DNA of 64,000 nucleotides from Candidatus Heimdallarchaeota archaeon (GCA_019058275.1 JAHLVW010000050.1:1-64000); one strand, 5' to 3'. Positions 39,157 to 49,392 are shown, counted from the first letter of the stretch. The notes: generated by a model not told the origin, from the sequence alone. Numbers and translations: made by a program.

Positions 39157-40686
39157 TTAAGACTCTTTCAATCCATAAATCTTGGAAAATGTTCTATGAA
39201 GATAATCCAAGTAATATTTTGTTGAAAGCTCTTCACCAGTAATCTCTTTTATCAGATCTAATGGATCGTAAAGATTACCTTTTTGATGAACGTTTTTAAT
39301 TAACCAATCAACAACATCAGAAAGATTACCTTTTCTGACTTGGTCTCGCCATTTAGGAATATCTTGTTCAATTTTCCACAATAATTGTCCATCAATTATA
39401 TTGCCAATAGCATAACCTGGGAAAGTACCAAATCCTCCTCCAGACCAATGAACGTCTTGGAGCAATCCTTCTGCATCATTCTCGATAGTTACACCAAGAT
39501 ATTCTTTCATCTTTTCATTCCAAATTTTAGGTAAATCATCAAAAGAGATATTTCCAGCAAACAAATCCTTCTCTATTTCGTGACGAACAATTATGTGCAT
39601 TGAGTAAGTGACAGGATCTGCTTCCACTCTTATTTTTGATGGGATAACTCTGTTGATAGCAAGAACAAATGGTTCCAAGTCAACATCAGCAAAGATATCA
39701 CCAGTTATCTCTTTCAATTTTGGCAGATAATATTCCCAGAATTCTTTACTACGACCAATTACATTTTCAATGAATCGTGATTGAGACTCATGAAAACCAT
39801 CTGAGCAATAAAATCCAACTGGTTGGTATTTGTATTCTTTTAGCATGTTTTGTTCATAGAGTGCATGTCCTGCTTCATGGAGCACTGCAAAAAATGAGCT
39901 TGAGAAATCATCTAATGTATAATTAGTAGTTATTCTAACATCATCATAGAACCCAGTAGTAAAAGGGTGAACTGTTTCATCAATACGACCAGAAGTTAAA
40001 TCATATTTTGCAGCTAATGCAGCGTCTTGTGAGATTTTTTCTTGGATATCTTTTGGACAATCTCTTTGAATCAATGAATAATCAGGTTTATTTGGTGAAT
40101 CTCTTATTGCTTTAATTAAAGGAATAAGTCCATCACGAAGTTCAGAAAACAGCTCATCAAGTTTCTCTCGAGTAATTCCAGGTTCACCCAAATCTAGTAA
40201 TACATCATAAGGATCTAAATCAGGATTTATGTACTGAGCCCTTTTCTTGATAAGATCAAAAATCTTGATTAATTCAGGTTTAAACAACTCATAATTAGAT
40301 TCCTTTTTCGCTTTTTTCCAAATTTCATTACCAATAGCTGATTGTTTGGCAATTGCTTTTACTAATTCCTTTGGTACCTTTGTTTCTCGGTCATATTCTT
40401 TCTTTATTAAATGGATATTTCTTTTTTCAGCAGCAGGTAGTTTCTGATACTTTTCATGTTCTTTGATTTGATCCAGTAAAGAACCCACTTCAGAATCTGT
40501 AATCCTTTCATGAAGCAATCCACTCATCATTGCAAATTCTTCAGACCGTTGTTCCGTTCCTTTTTCAGGCATATAAGTATCCAAATCCCAGTAAATATGG
40601 CTATAGATATTATTTAAGATAACAATATCTTTGTATTTATCCAACAGCTTTTGATATAAATCAAATTCATGAGTGTTTTTTGTCAT
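39157..40686 (-). CDS. M32 carboxypeptidase (Taq family)
   Basis: Zinc carboxypeptidase of family M32, 509 aa. The metal site HEAGH is at residues 270-274, with the third ligand expected in the following ESQSRFIEN segment; the HPF(T/S)xG and (I/V)R(V/A)xxDPVTYSxHI blocks are present. It removes C-terminal residues from peptides. ATG 40686 follows GGAGTATA; other starts at 40689 and 40716. The next gene upstream is a paralogue in the same direction, so the pair arose by tandem duplication. Confidence 0.93.
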   Translation of the reverse strand: MTKNTHEFDLYQKLLDKYKDIVILNNIYSHIYWDLDTYMPEKGTEQRSEEFAMMSGLLHERITDSEVGSLLDQIKEHEKYQKLPAAEKRNIHLIKKEYDRETKVPKELVKAIAKQSAIGNEIWKKAKKESNYELFKPELIKIFDLIKKRAQYINPDLDPYDVLLDLGEPGITREKLDELFSELRDGLIPLIKAIRDSPNKPDYSLIQRDCPKDIQEKISQDAALAAKYDLTSGRIDETVHPFTTGFYDDVRITTNYTLDDFSSSFFAVLHEAGHALYEQNMLKEYKYQPVGFYCSDGFHESQSRFIENVIGRSKEFWEYYLPKLKEITGDIFADVDLEPFVLAINRVIPSKIRVEADPVTYSMHIIVRHEIEKDLFAGNISFDDLPKIWNEKMKEYLGVTIENDAEGLLQDVHWSGGGFGTFPGYAIGNIIDGQLLWKIEQDIPKWRDQVRKGNLSDVVDWLIKNVHQKGNLYDPLDLIKEITGEELSTKYYLDYLHRTFSKIYGLKES

Positions 40687-40775
40687 CATTATACTCCAGA
40701 TACGGAAAAGTCTCACACAAATTTAAAGTATTATGCTGAACTGAATAAGAAAAAAAAAGGATGAGTATGGATCTT

Positions 40776-42296
40776 TTAGAATCCATAAATTTTAGAATAT
40801 TTTTCACTGGCTCTTTCAATGAAGTATCTAGCTGAGAATTCTTTTCCGGTTACATTCTTAACTAAATCTAATGGATCAAATAAATTGCCTTTGTTTCTTA
40901 TGTTAGTATTAAGCCAGTTAAGAATATTAGAAAGGTCAAATTCTCTCATTTGATTTCGCCATTCAGGAATTTCTTTACCTAGCTGTGTCAAGAATTGAGC
41001 ATTGTAATAACTTCCTAGTGCATAGGTTGGGAAGTAACCAAACAAACCCCATGCATAATGGGTATCTTGTAATATACCTTCTGCATCATTTTCAATGTCC
41101 ATTGACAAATATTCTTTCATCTTTTCATTCCAGTAAATTGGTAATTCGTCAACTGTTAGTTTGTCTGTGAAGAGTTCCTTCTCTAATTCATATCTTAGGA
41201 TAATATGAAGAGAATAGGTTACTGGGTCTGCATGTATTCTAATCTTTGACTGAGTTACTTTATTTATTGCATGAACAAAAGGTTCCAATTCAACATCTTC
41301 AAAAATACTACCAGTTTGTTTCTTGAACTGTGGAAGGTAATATTCCCAAAATTCTGGACTTCTTCCAATGATATTTTCGATAAATCGTGCTTGACCTTCG
41401 TGCATTGCTGAAGAACAAGCTGAACCAATTGGTTGATACTTGTAGTTTCGGGGATAATTCTTACTGTAAAGAGCATGACCTGCTTCATGCAAACCTGCAA
41501 AGAATGCATTTGTGAAATCTTCTGGATAATATTTGACTGTTATTCTTGCATCATCATAACTGCCAGAGGAGAATGGATGAACTGCTTCATCAAGTCTACC
41601 TCCCTCGAGATCATACTGAACAGTTTTTGCTAAGTCAAGAATAACGTTTCTTTGAATTTCAACTGGGCATTCACGATAAATGAGAGAATCATCTGGTTGA
41701 TTAGGAGAACCAATACAAGCTTGAATGATTGGAATTAGACCTGTTTTTACTTCTTGAAAGATCCTATCATAGACTTCCTTAGTAAAACCTTTCTCATAAT
41801 CATCTAACAAAACATTAAAAGGATCCATATTGGGATTCAAATAGTAGGCTTGCTTTTTCTTTAATTCAATCATCTGTTCTAATTCTTTTTTAAAGATGGA
41901 ATAATCAGCTTTTGATTTTGCTTCTTTCCATTTTTGTGTAGCAATTGCTCCAAGTTTTGAAAGCTTTATAGCAAATTCTTGTGGAATCTTGGTTGCCTTG
42001 TCATAATCTCTTTGCATTAACTCTATGTTTCTTTTTTCAGCATCCACTAATTTATCATAATCTTTATGAGATTTGATTTCTTTCAAAAACGATCCGATTT
42101 TTGGACTAGTATTACGTTCGTGAATAATCCCGCTAAGAAAAGCTAATTCTTCAGTTCGTTGTTGAATGCCTTTTTTAGGCATAAAAACTTCATAATCATA
42201 ATGAACAATACCACTAACACTCCCAAGAAGAGTGTTTTCCTTATGTATAGTCATTAATTTTTCATAAAGGTCAACTTTTCGAATAATCTTTGTCAT
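40776..42296 (-). CDS. M32 carboxypeptidase (Taq family), second copy
   Basis: Family M32 zinc carboxypeptidase, 506 aa, active site HEAGH at residues 270-274 and the conserved GQARFIEN, HPFSSGSYDDARIT and DPVTYSLHI blocks. About 89 bases upstream of the first copy; both copies keep all metal ligands I can identify. Substrate differences may exist, as loop residues differ (CSSAMHEGQ versus CSDGFHESQ). It is divergent from the tail-anchored protein gene across 126 bases. Confidence 0.93.
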   Translation of the reverse strand: MTKIIRKVDLYEKLMTIHKENTLLGSVSGIVHYDYEVFMPKKGIQQRTEELAFLSGIIHERNTSPKIGSFLKEIKSHKDYDKLVDAEKRNIELMQRDYDKATKIPQEFAIKLSKLGAIATQKWKEAKSKADYSIFKKELEQMIELKKKQAYYLNPNMDPFNVLLDDYEKGFTKEVYDRIFQEVKTGLIPIIQACIGSPNQPDDSLIYRECPVEIQRNVILDLAKTVQYDLEGGRLDEAVHPFSSGSYDDARITVKYYPEDFTNAFFAGLHEAGHALYSKNYPRNYKYQPIGSACSSAMHEGQARFIENIIGRSPEFWEYYLPQFKKQTGSIFEDVELEPFVHAINKVTQSKIRIHADPVTYSLHIILRYELEKELFTDKLTVDELPIYWNEKMKEYLSMDIENDAEGILQDTHYAWGLFGYFPTYALGSYYNAQFLTQLGKEIPEWRNQMREFDLSNILNWLNTNIRNKGNLFDPLDLVKNVTGKEFSARYFIERASEKYSKIYGF

Positions 42297-42422
42297 AATA
42301 AAAACTCACTAAACGATTAAAACGAATTACTGTTTTAAGTATTTTATTGAAACTGAAAGAAACCAAAAGGAATTTAATTAATAGAAAGAAAGTCAATCTA
42401 CTAATGAGTGTGAGAAATAACC

Positions 42423-42791
42423 TTGAGTCCAGAAGCAGAAGAAGCACCAACAGATCACATGAAAGTAAGTAGAGCTGTGAAAAAGGGTATTCTTGAAGTC
42501 TTTGTCGAGAGAAATGCATACGATGAAGAAACAGCTATTAGTGAAGATGATCTTGATTTATTTGGACAAAAGAGATTTGCATTAGATGATCTTATCAAAG
42601 ACGCAAAAATTATCGAAATACTGAGTGGAAGCAAGAAGTTTTACCACATAAATGAAGCATTCAAACCTGTGAAGGATTATAGAAAAGCGGTAGTTAGGGG
42701 ATTGAGTATTCCTATGCTTATTTTCTTTTTAGCACTCCTTTTAGCTGGATTTATTATGATTGTTTGGCAAATAGTCATTCGTTTAACGTGA
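42423..42791 (+). CDS. Small tail-anchored protein
   Basis: A 122-aa protein starting at TTG 42423. The first 90 residues are soluble and charged, with the look of a short winged-helix or adaptor domain (KKGILEVFVERNAYDEETAI, LDDLIKDAKIIEILSGSKKF). Residues about 94-118 form a single membrane helix, ending two residues before the C-terminus. Tail anchoring is inferred. Family not recognised. Confidence 0.6.
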   Translation: MSPEAEEAPTDHMKVSRAVKKGILEVFVERNAYDEETAISEDDLDLFGQKRFALDDLIKDAKIIEILSGSKKFYHINEAFKPVKDYRKAVVRGLSIPMLIFFLALLLAGFIMIVWQIVIRLT

Positions 42792-42877
42792 AGCTGATTT
42801 TAAAATATTGAGTAAGATAAACTACTAATCAAACGAAAGATTCAAAAAGAAAAATGAAACGAAGAAATAACAGAGCT

Positions 42878-42954
42878 GGGCGGGTGATCTAGCTCGGTAT
42901 GATGCCTGCCTTACTAGCAGGATGTCGCCGGTTCAAATCCGGCCTCGCCCACCA
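42878..42954 (+). tRNA. tRNA-Val (anticodon UAC), CCA encoded
   Basis: Acceptor GGGCGGG (42878-42884) pairs with CTCGCCC (one wobble). The anticodon stem CCTGC/GCAGG encloses the loop CTTACTA, giving anticodon TAC for GUA valine codons. The T arm GCCGG-TTCAAAT-CCGGC is perfect. The discriminator is A, followed by an encoded CCA at 42952-42954. No intron. Confidence 0.95.
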
Positions 42955-42960
42955 TCTTTT

Positions 42961-43434
42961 CTACCAAGCTATAAAAAATCGGTATTTTATTCTGATGTCT
43001 CCTCCAAACTTATTATACCTCAAGTTGTCTGACCAAATAAATGATGATCCATTGCTTTTTACTTGTATTATTTCAATTTCTGATTTTACTCCTTTTGCCA
43101 TTTTAAGATAAATGTTAAAACCATCTTGTAATATTTCAAATGAATCTTGTATTTCTTTAGTTATAGTAATATTTCTTGTATAATTATAATACAATCTTTC
43201 CTCTATTTTTATAGGATAATTTGTAAAAGATCTCCTATTCATTATCGATATTTTTAATGTATAACTACCTTCCTGTAATTGATCAATACATTCTATATCG
43301 TCAATCTGCAATATTATTATTTCATTTAAGATGCTTTTTCTTCTAAATTTCAATGGAAAGAAAATAATTGAAAAAACAACTAAAAGTATGAACATACTTG
43401 AGAATATTATATTCACTTTCTGTGTTTGTTTCAT
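42961..43434 (-). CDS. Unknown protein with N-terminal membrane helix
   Basis: A 157-aa protein from ATG 43434: a short basic start, a membrane helix at about 8-28 (VNIIFSSMFILLVVFSIIFF), then a beta-rich, Asn-rich domain outside the membrane (TLKISIMNRRSFTNYP, YYNYTRNITITKE with a potential N-glycosylation sequon NYT/NIT). No family recognised. It converges on the tRNA gene, six bases apart. Confidence 0.6.
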   Translation of the reverse strand: MKQTQKVNIIFSSMFILLVVFSIIFFPLKFRRKSILNEIIILQIDDIECIDQLQEGSYTLKISIMNRRSFTNYPIKIEERLYYNYTRNITITKEIQDSFEILQDGFNIYLKMAKGVKSEIEIIQVKSNGSSFIWSDNLRYNKFGGDIRIKYRFFIAW

Positions 43435-43561
43435 TTCCCTGATACCCCCATTTGTATTAAATGATATTCTCTTAATTAAATATTCTCAATAACTATTCAA
43501 TCAATTTTTAATCATTAATTTTCATTGAATTCTTTGCTATATCCAAATCCTTTTTTATAAC

Positions 43562-44957
43562 ATGGTTTCCAATAACGAGTATAATTCTTGGAGATAGTCT
43601 TACGAACAAAGAAGATTTACAACCAGTTAGTGATGAGTCTTCCACTCAAAATGAGACTTCAGAATCTGGCTTAAATGGAAACAAAAAAGGACTTCTTTGG
43701 TTCATCTCAATTTTCAGTCTATCAGCTCAGAGCTTCTTTATGCAGTTCTTCTCAGTTTTTGCTCGAGAAGTTGGTGTCACTGCTAAGGTTTTAGGATTTA
43801 TTATGTCTATCAGAAATTTACTTTCTGGTCTTTTTCAAGGAACCATTGGTCGTTTATCTGACAGAATAGGTAGAAAATATATCCTTATTGTTGGATTTAT
43901 CCTAAGTTTCGTAATTCCTATACCCCTAATGTTCTACCATAATCCATACTTCTTGATTTTTGTTGCTGTTATTCAAGCTTTCTCTGTAAGTATAATTATA
44001 CCTACTTGGAATGCTGTTTTGGGAGATGTTACTGAACCAAGTTCTAGGGCTACCTTTATAGGAAAAATAACATCAGTAGGTAGAATTTTCTCGGTTGCTA
44101 TCTCTCTTACTGTCGCAGGTGTTTTTGCCTTAATTGAAAATAGGTTTAATGATTCTATTACAATAGGTGGTAATATTATAGAAATTACTTGGGAGATTGA
44201 ATATGGTTTTGCTTTCGGAGTAGCAGCTTTTAACGCACTTCTTTGTTTGATTAGTATGTTTTTCTTAAAAGAAACTCGAGTTGTTTCAGAAGAAAAAAGA
44301 AATCACATTCCAAAAATGTGGGTTGCTCTAAAAGACAAGAGCTTTGTTAAATTCTTAATTGTTAACTCCTTTTTCGGAATTACCATGTCATTAATTTGGC
44401 CTGTTAATCCAATTATTCTCTCAGATTTCTTTGGCCTTGATTTTCCTCAAGTAGCTGTTATGACTTCAGCATTTGCTATTTTTATTGGCATAACAACCAT
44501 CTTTGGAGGAAAGATTTGTGATAGGATCGGAAGAAAACCATTAATTGTAATAGCTAATTTCATACTTGTTTTCTTCCCTGTAAGCATGATTCCAGCAATT
44601 ATAACTGGGAATTGGTTGGTACTTCTTCTTTCCCGATTTGTGGGTGGCGTTGGAACTGGTCTAAGTTTAGTAGCCATTAATGCTTATACTTTAGATATAG
44701 CTCCTAGTGACCTGATGGGTGCTTATTCCGGTATTAGAGAGATGTTTTATGGAGTTACTACATTTATTGGTTCTTTTGCTTCTGGTTTCATAATTGATGC
44801 ATTGGATCTTGTATATGACATCAGAATTGTTGTCATAGCTATGTCTATTGGAGTAACCTCTTTACGAATAATTGCTGCTACTGGTTTCATTTTCATTGAT
44901 AAAATAATTCCTAATAGCAATGGTTTGACCAAAGACATGCATGCGAAATCACGATAA
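43562..44957 (+). pseudogene. MFS transporter, apparent N-terminal frameshift
   Basis: A major facilitator with twelve helices; 43740-44957 alone would be 405 aa but would lack part of helix 1. Sequence upstream in the same frame is open and coding-like (LQPVSDESSTQNETSESGLN, then KKGLLWFISIFSLSAQSFF, matching paralogues), yet has no ATG, GTG or TTG. ATG 43562 in another frame gives MVSNNEYNS, and removing one T near 43587-43589 joins the two into a normal hydrophilic N-terminus. Motif GRLSDRIGRKYI follows. Paralogues at 45027, 46375 and 47815. If the shift is real, translation would have to start internally. Confidence 0.65.
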
Positions 44958-45026
44958 GCATAATTCTTTTTTAGGGCAGTAGTAATAGAAAGTTAGGTTA
45001 AATACTGGGAGCGTTCCTCTACTAAA

Positions 45027-46334
45027 TTGACTATAGAAAACAACGAACATGAAAAGAAGATGACATTTACTGATGATGATGCATCACTTTCATCTGAGGA
45101 TGAAGAAAAAATCAAACAATCTCAGATGAAACTTTTCTGGTTAATTTCAATCGGTAACAATAGTTCTCAATTGATCATACTTAATTTCTTTCAATATTTT
45201 GCTGCTAGTATTGTTACACAAGGAATACTTGGGTATGTTACTGCAATTCGTAATTTACTTATTGCTCTATTTCAAGAAACATTTGGTCGGTTAAGTGATA
45301 AAAAAGGCAGGAAGTTATTACTTATCATTGGTTTCTTTCTTAATTTTGTTGCAACAACTCTATTAGCTTTTTCTTATAGTCAAACTATGCTCATCATTGT
45401 TGCCACTATTCACGCATTCTCTTTTAGTATCAGTATCCCTGTTTGGAATGGAGCTTTAGGAGATGTTACTGATATTAAAGGTCGGACAACATTCATTGGC
45501 AAACTAGCTGCTGTTGGTCAAGGAGTTGGTGTTGGCTTAATGATAATTTTAGCTGGAACCTTCTATATTCTCGAGCGCTTTTACGATAAAACATTCGATT
45601 GGAAAGTGGAATATGGAATCATTTTCGCTGTAAGTGCAGCTTTACTATTAATAAGTGCTATTAGTGTACTTTTCTTTAATGAAACTAGAAAGGTAGACGA
45701 AGACAGTGAGTATCCAAAATTACTTAATGCATTCAAAAATAAACCTTTTAGAAATTTCATACTAGTAAACAGTGTCTTTGGTATAAGTATGGCAGTACTT
45801 TGGCCAATATACCCAGTAATTCAAGTAATTACACTTGATATGACTATTAATGAATTGATAATAGTGTCAGTAATATATGCTGGTTTCTTCAGCATTTCAA
45901 GCTACTTTGGAGGAAAAATTGGGGATAGGTTCGGACGTAAACCAATATTATTTACAACTAGATTCATTTTGTTAACAGTATCTCTTTTTTATATTCCAGC
46001 AGTAATTTTTGATTCTTGGTATTTTGTAATACTAACAAATATTATTAGTGGCATCTGTAATGGTGCATTTTTCGTTACTATGAATGCTTATGCATTAGAT
46101 CTTGCTTCAGATGATACAAAAGGTAGCTATTCAGGATTGGTTCAGGTTTCATGGGGTATCTCTACGTTTATTGGTTCACTTGCTGCAGGATTTATTGCAG
46201 AAGCAATTACTAAAACATATAATGAGTACACAATGATTTTAGCAACTACAATAGCTATTGCAATAATGAGAGCTATTGCAGCTTTGGGTTATTTGTTTGT
46301 AAAAGAAAGCTTGCCAAAAGAAAATCGCTCTTAA
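45027..46334 (+). CDS. MFS transporter
   Basis: A 435-aa twelve-helix major facilitator. Loop 2-3 motif GRLSDKKGRKLL and its repeat GGKIGDRFGRKPIL in loop 8-9 are intact, as in drug and sugar exporters of the MFS_1 group. The charged N-terminus (about 45 residues) starts at TTG 45027. It is the second of a row of four paralogues; substrate cannot be inferred. Confidence 0.88.
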   Translation: MTIENNEHEKKMTFTDDDASLSSEDEEKIKQSQMKLFWLISIGNNSSQLIILNFFQYFAASIVTQGILGYVTAIRNLLIALFQETFGRLSDKKGRKLLLIIGFFLNFVATTLLAFSYSQTMLIIVATIHAFSFSISIPVWNGALGDVTDIKGRTTFIGKLAAVGQGVGVGLMIILAGTFYILERFYDKTFDWKVEYGIIFAVSAALLLISAISVLFFNETRKVDEDSEYPKLLNAFKNKPFRNFILVNSVFGISMAVLWPIYPVIQVITLDMTINELIIVSVIYAGFFSISSYFGGKIGDRFGRKPILFTTRFILLTVSLFYIPAVIFDSWYFVILTNIISGICNGAFFVTMNAYALDLASDDTKGSYSGLVQVSWGISTFIGSLAAGFIAEAITKTYNEYTMILATTIAIAIMRAIAALGYLFVKESLPKENRS

Positions 46335-46342
46335 AATGGTCC

Positions 46343-46358
46343 GTACCAATATCGGTAC
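46343..46358. promoter_or_regulatory. Inverted repeat between two MFS genes
   Basis: GTACC (46343-46347) and GGTAC (46354-46358) flank AATATC, giving a near-palindrome of about 20 bases just before the third MFS gene. It is a candidate operator or small hairpin. Confidence 0.3.
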
Positions 46359-46374
46359 AATTGTTTAAATTCTA

Positions 46375-47808
46375 TTGAATTTGCTAACAAACATCACATT
46401 TCAAATATATCTACTTGGATTTGAAAATAGTTTGGATAATGATAAAACAATTGATGCAACTGATCTTTACGATAAAGTTATAGTTGAAACTAAAGAAGAG
46501 CAAATATATGATGATATAGAGGAAATCGATACAAAAGGAAACAAGAAATCTACTTTCTGGTTAATTTCGGTTTTTAGTGCAACAGGGCAATTTTTCTTTG
46601 GTAATTTCTTCTCAGCTTTTGCAGCAGAAGCAGGAGTTTCTGGTGGATTAATGGGTTTTATGACCTCAATTCGCAATCTTCTAAGCTCAATTTTACAAGG
46701 AAATATCGGATTTCTCAGTGATAAAATTGGTCGTAAACTCATAATGTTAATTGGTATGATACTTAATTTTGCTATTACTATTCCTTTGCTTTTTTTTGAA
46801 AACATAGGTCTCCTTATAGCTGTAGCTATAATTCAAGCTTTTTCGTTAAGCATATTTATCCCTGCTTGGAATGCTGTATTAGGAGATGTAACAAAACCTG
46901 CGTTTCGAGCAACGTTTATTGGTAGAATTGCTTCTATTGGCAGGTTAGTTTCTGTTTCATTTTCAATAATAATTGCAATTATTTTCTATTTAGCTGATGT
47001 GGTATATTATGGTCAAGAGATTCTTGGATGGACAGTAAACATTCCTTGGAGAATACAATATAGTATTGCATTTGGTATTGCAGCTTTTAACTCGATAATT
47101 TGTACTATTCTGATTTTTACAATGAAGGAAACAAGGATAGAAGACAAAGAAGTGAAAAAACCAGAAATGCGAGTGGCTTTTAAAGATAGAAGCTTCATGA
47201 AATTTGTTATTTTTTACTCATTATTCGGTTTGAGTATGTCTTTCATGTGGCCATTAAATCCAATTATCCAAGTTAACGTTTTAAATATGGAATTCTATCA
47301 AATTGCGGTAATTACATCTGTGTTCACTATGGTTATGAGTATTACACAGTTATTTGCTGGTCGTTTAGGAGATAGAATTGGTAGAAGACCAGTATTTATT
47401 GTTGGAGGATTTATTCTAGTTCTCTATCCCATTAGTCAACTACCTGCTATCATTACTGGTAATTGGTTGTGGCAAATACTTGGCAACACAATAGCAGGTT
47501 TAGGAACAGGAACATTTTTTGTTGCATTAGGAGCCCTAACTCTCGATTTAGCGCCTGAAGATCTTATGGGTGCTTATTCAGGCATTAGAGAAATGTTCTT
47601 TGGGATTGCTACTTTCATTGGTTCATTATCCGCAGGATTTCTCGTAGATTTCTTGGCTAAGCATTTTGGACTTGATAATACTACAATTTACATGTGTATT
47701 GGAATCTCAATTTTGAGAGTTCTTGCAGCTATAGGCTTCTTCTTTGTTGCAGAAAGTTTGCCAAAGGAAAAACGAGTTAACAATCATAGAACGAAAATAG
47801 GCAAATAA
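46375..47808 (+). CDS. MFS transporter
   Basis: A 477-aa twelve-helix major facilitator with GFLSDKIGRKLI and GRLGDRIGRRPVF loop motifs. TTG 46375 opens the frame, but TTG 46432 (MDNDKTIDATDLY) is a credible start because AAATATATC at 46404-46412 looks like a TATA box that would otherwise be inside the gene. Closest in sequence to the 43.6-kb copy (DLMGAYSGIREMF(F/Y)G block shared), so these two are probably the most recent duplicates. Confidence 0.85.
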   Translation: MNLLTNITFQIYLLGFENSLDNDKTIDATDLYDKVIVETKEEQIYDDIEEIDTKGNKKSTFWLISVFSATGQFFFGNFFSAFAAEAGVSGGLMGFMTSIRNLLSSILQGNIGFLSDKIGRKLIMLIGMILNFAITIPLLFFENIGLLIAVAIIQAFSLSIFIPAWNAVLGDVTKPAFRATFIGRIASIGRLVSVSFSIIIAIIFYLADVVYYGQEILGWTVNIPWRIQYSIAFGIAAFNSIICTILIFTMKETRIEDKEVKKPEMRVAFKDRSFMKFVIFYSLFGLSMSFMWPLNPIIQVNVLNMEFYQIAVITSVFTMVMSITQLFAGRLGDRIGRRPVFIVGGFILVLYPISQLPAIITGNWLWQILGNTIAGLGTGTFFVALGALTLDLAPEDLMGAYSGIREMFFGIATFIGSLSAGFLVDFLAKHFGLDNTTIYMCIGISILRVLAAIGFFFVAESLPKEKRVNNHRTKIGK

Positions 47809-47814
47809 TTTCAG

Positions 47815-49242
47815 TTACTTTGTTTGTGATTGGTCATCTGTGCAAGAATAAACTACAGTAGATTCGTCTTTCGTTTCTTGAAGAATTTCTAACCTACGTT
47901 CCTTAGTTAAACTTTCATCCATAAAGAAAAATCCCATTGATGCAAGGAATCTAATCACAGCAATAATACTAAATAAAATTATTACCATTTTTATGGTGCC
48001 TACATTTGTTTCCACTTTAGCAGCTATGAATCCAAAACTTAGTGATCCAATGAAAGTCATTACTCCCCAACCTAGCTGATTTAATCCTGAATATGCGCCC
48101 ATTTGATCACTAGGGGCAATATCCAAAAGGTATGCATTATGTGCAACAGTTACTGCTCCCATTGCTGTTCCCCCAATAATATTTGAAAGTAGGAGCATTC
48201 TCCAGTCTCCCATAAATACTGAACTAATCATTACAATTGGAATAGTGAACATTGATACTCTGCCAAAGATGATTAGTGGTTTTCTACCTATCCTATCACC
48301 AAGTCTACCACCTAAGAATTGAGCTAAACTTGAACAAATAGTAAAAGTAGCATTTATTATTGCGATTTCAAAGAAGTCCATTTCAAGAATTTTAATTTGA
48401 GCAATTGGAAATATTGGCCACATTGTAGACATAATGAGTCCAAAAATTGAATTTATAATGAAATATTTTGTAAAGGTTTTATCTTTAAGAGCTACCCACA
48501 TTTTTGGTTGAACTTTTTTTCCTTGATTTGCTCTTGTTTCTTTTAGAAAGAAAACACCTACAATGCACAATAGAAAATTAAAGCCTGCTACCAAGAAAGC
48601 AACTCCATACTGCATTTCCCATTCAGTAAAAACCAAATTGCCTATGCTAAAACCCCAATCAACTTTATCTTTAGTAACTTCGAAGATTGTTGCTAATATT
48701 AACATAGAACTAACTGAAACAGCTGTTCCTAAAGCAGATAATTTACCCATATAGCCAGCTCTTTCTCGTATTTTTGTAACATCACCTAAAGTAGCATTCC
48801 AAACTGGTATTATTAAACTTAAAGAGAACGCTTGAATGACAGATACAATGATAAGCATGTATGGTTGATGAAGAAATACAAGAACAATCATAGTCGAAAA
48901 TCCTAGGAAAAATCCCACTAACAGGATATATCTTCGACCGATTTTGTCTGATAATCGACCTATAGTCCCTTGAAATATAGAGCTCATTAAATTCCTGATA
49001 GAAGTCATAAAACCTAATGCTTCAGTTTGAATTCCAGCTTGAACTGCGAAAGCTGAAAAGAAATTAAATAGAAAAGATTGTCCCGTAGCATTGCCAATAG
49101 AAATTAATCGAAATAGATTTGTTCTTACTTTAGCATCCTGAGCTTCCTTTTCTGTTTCATCACAAAGAATTTCTTCTTTACAACTTAAAGAACCTTGTGA
49201 ATCTTCATCAAAATCCTCTTCAAAGGGTAACTCTTCTTTCAT
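47815..49242 (-). CDS. MFS transporter
   Basis: A 475-aa twelve-helix major facilitator, fourth paralogue, on the opposite strand and converging on the third (six bases between stops). Motifs GRLSDKIGRRYIL and GRLGDRIGRKPLI are intact. The acidic N-terminal region (EEDFDEDSQGSL) and basic C-terminal tail are cytosolic. ATG 49242. Confidence 0.88.
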   Translation of the reverse strand: MKEELPFEEDFDEDSQGSLSCKEEILCDETEKEAQDAKVRTNLFRLISIGNATGQSFLFNFFSAFAVQAGIQTEALGFMTSIRNLMSSIFQGTIGRLSDKIGRRYILLVGFFLGFSTMIVLVFLHQPYMLIIVSVIQAFSLSLIIPVWNATLGDVTKIRERAGYMGKLSALGTAVSVSSMLILATIFEVTKDKVDWGFSIGNLVFTEWEMQYGVAFLVAGFNFLLCIVGVFFLKETRANQGKKVQPKMWVALKDKTFTKYFIINSIFGLIMSTMWPIFPIAQIKILEMDFFEIAIINATFTICSSLAQFLGGRLGDRIGRKPLIIFGRVSMFTIPIVMISSVFMGDWRMLLLSNIIGGTAMGAVTVAHNAYLLDIAPSDQMGAYSGLNQLGWGVMTFIGSLSFGFIAAKVETNVGTIKMVIILFSIIAVIRFLASMGFFFMDESLTKERRLEILQETKDESTVVYSCTDDQSQTK

Positions 49243-49375
49243 TTAAAACAGCTCTAAAGTTAAAACAATTTTTTAAACGTTCAATTGAATTTAAACATTT
49301 GTAAAGTTGTTAGAATTTCGAGAAAATAGAAAAGCAAAGGTTCAATTCTATAGACGAATTTTCCCCGACAAATAT

Positions 49376-49392
49376 GTTTATAGTTATAAATG
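49376..49392 (+). promoter_or_regulatory. TATA-like box of the membrane/V4R operon
   Basis: GTTTATAGTTATAAATG lies about 70 bases before the first start codon (GTG 49457) of the three-gene operon. It is a fair TATA match; the transcript would start near 49415-49425. Confidence 0.4.
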
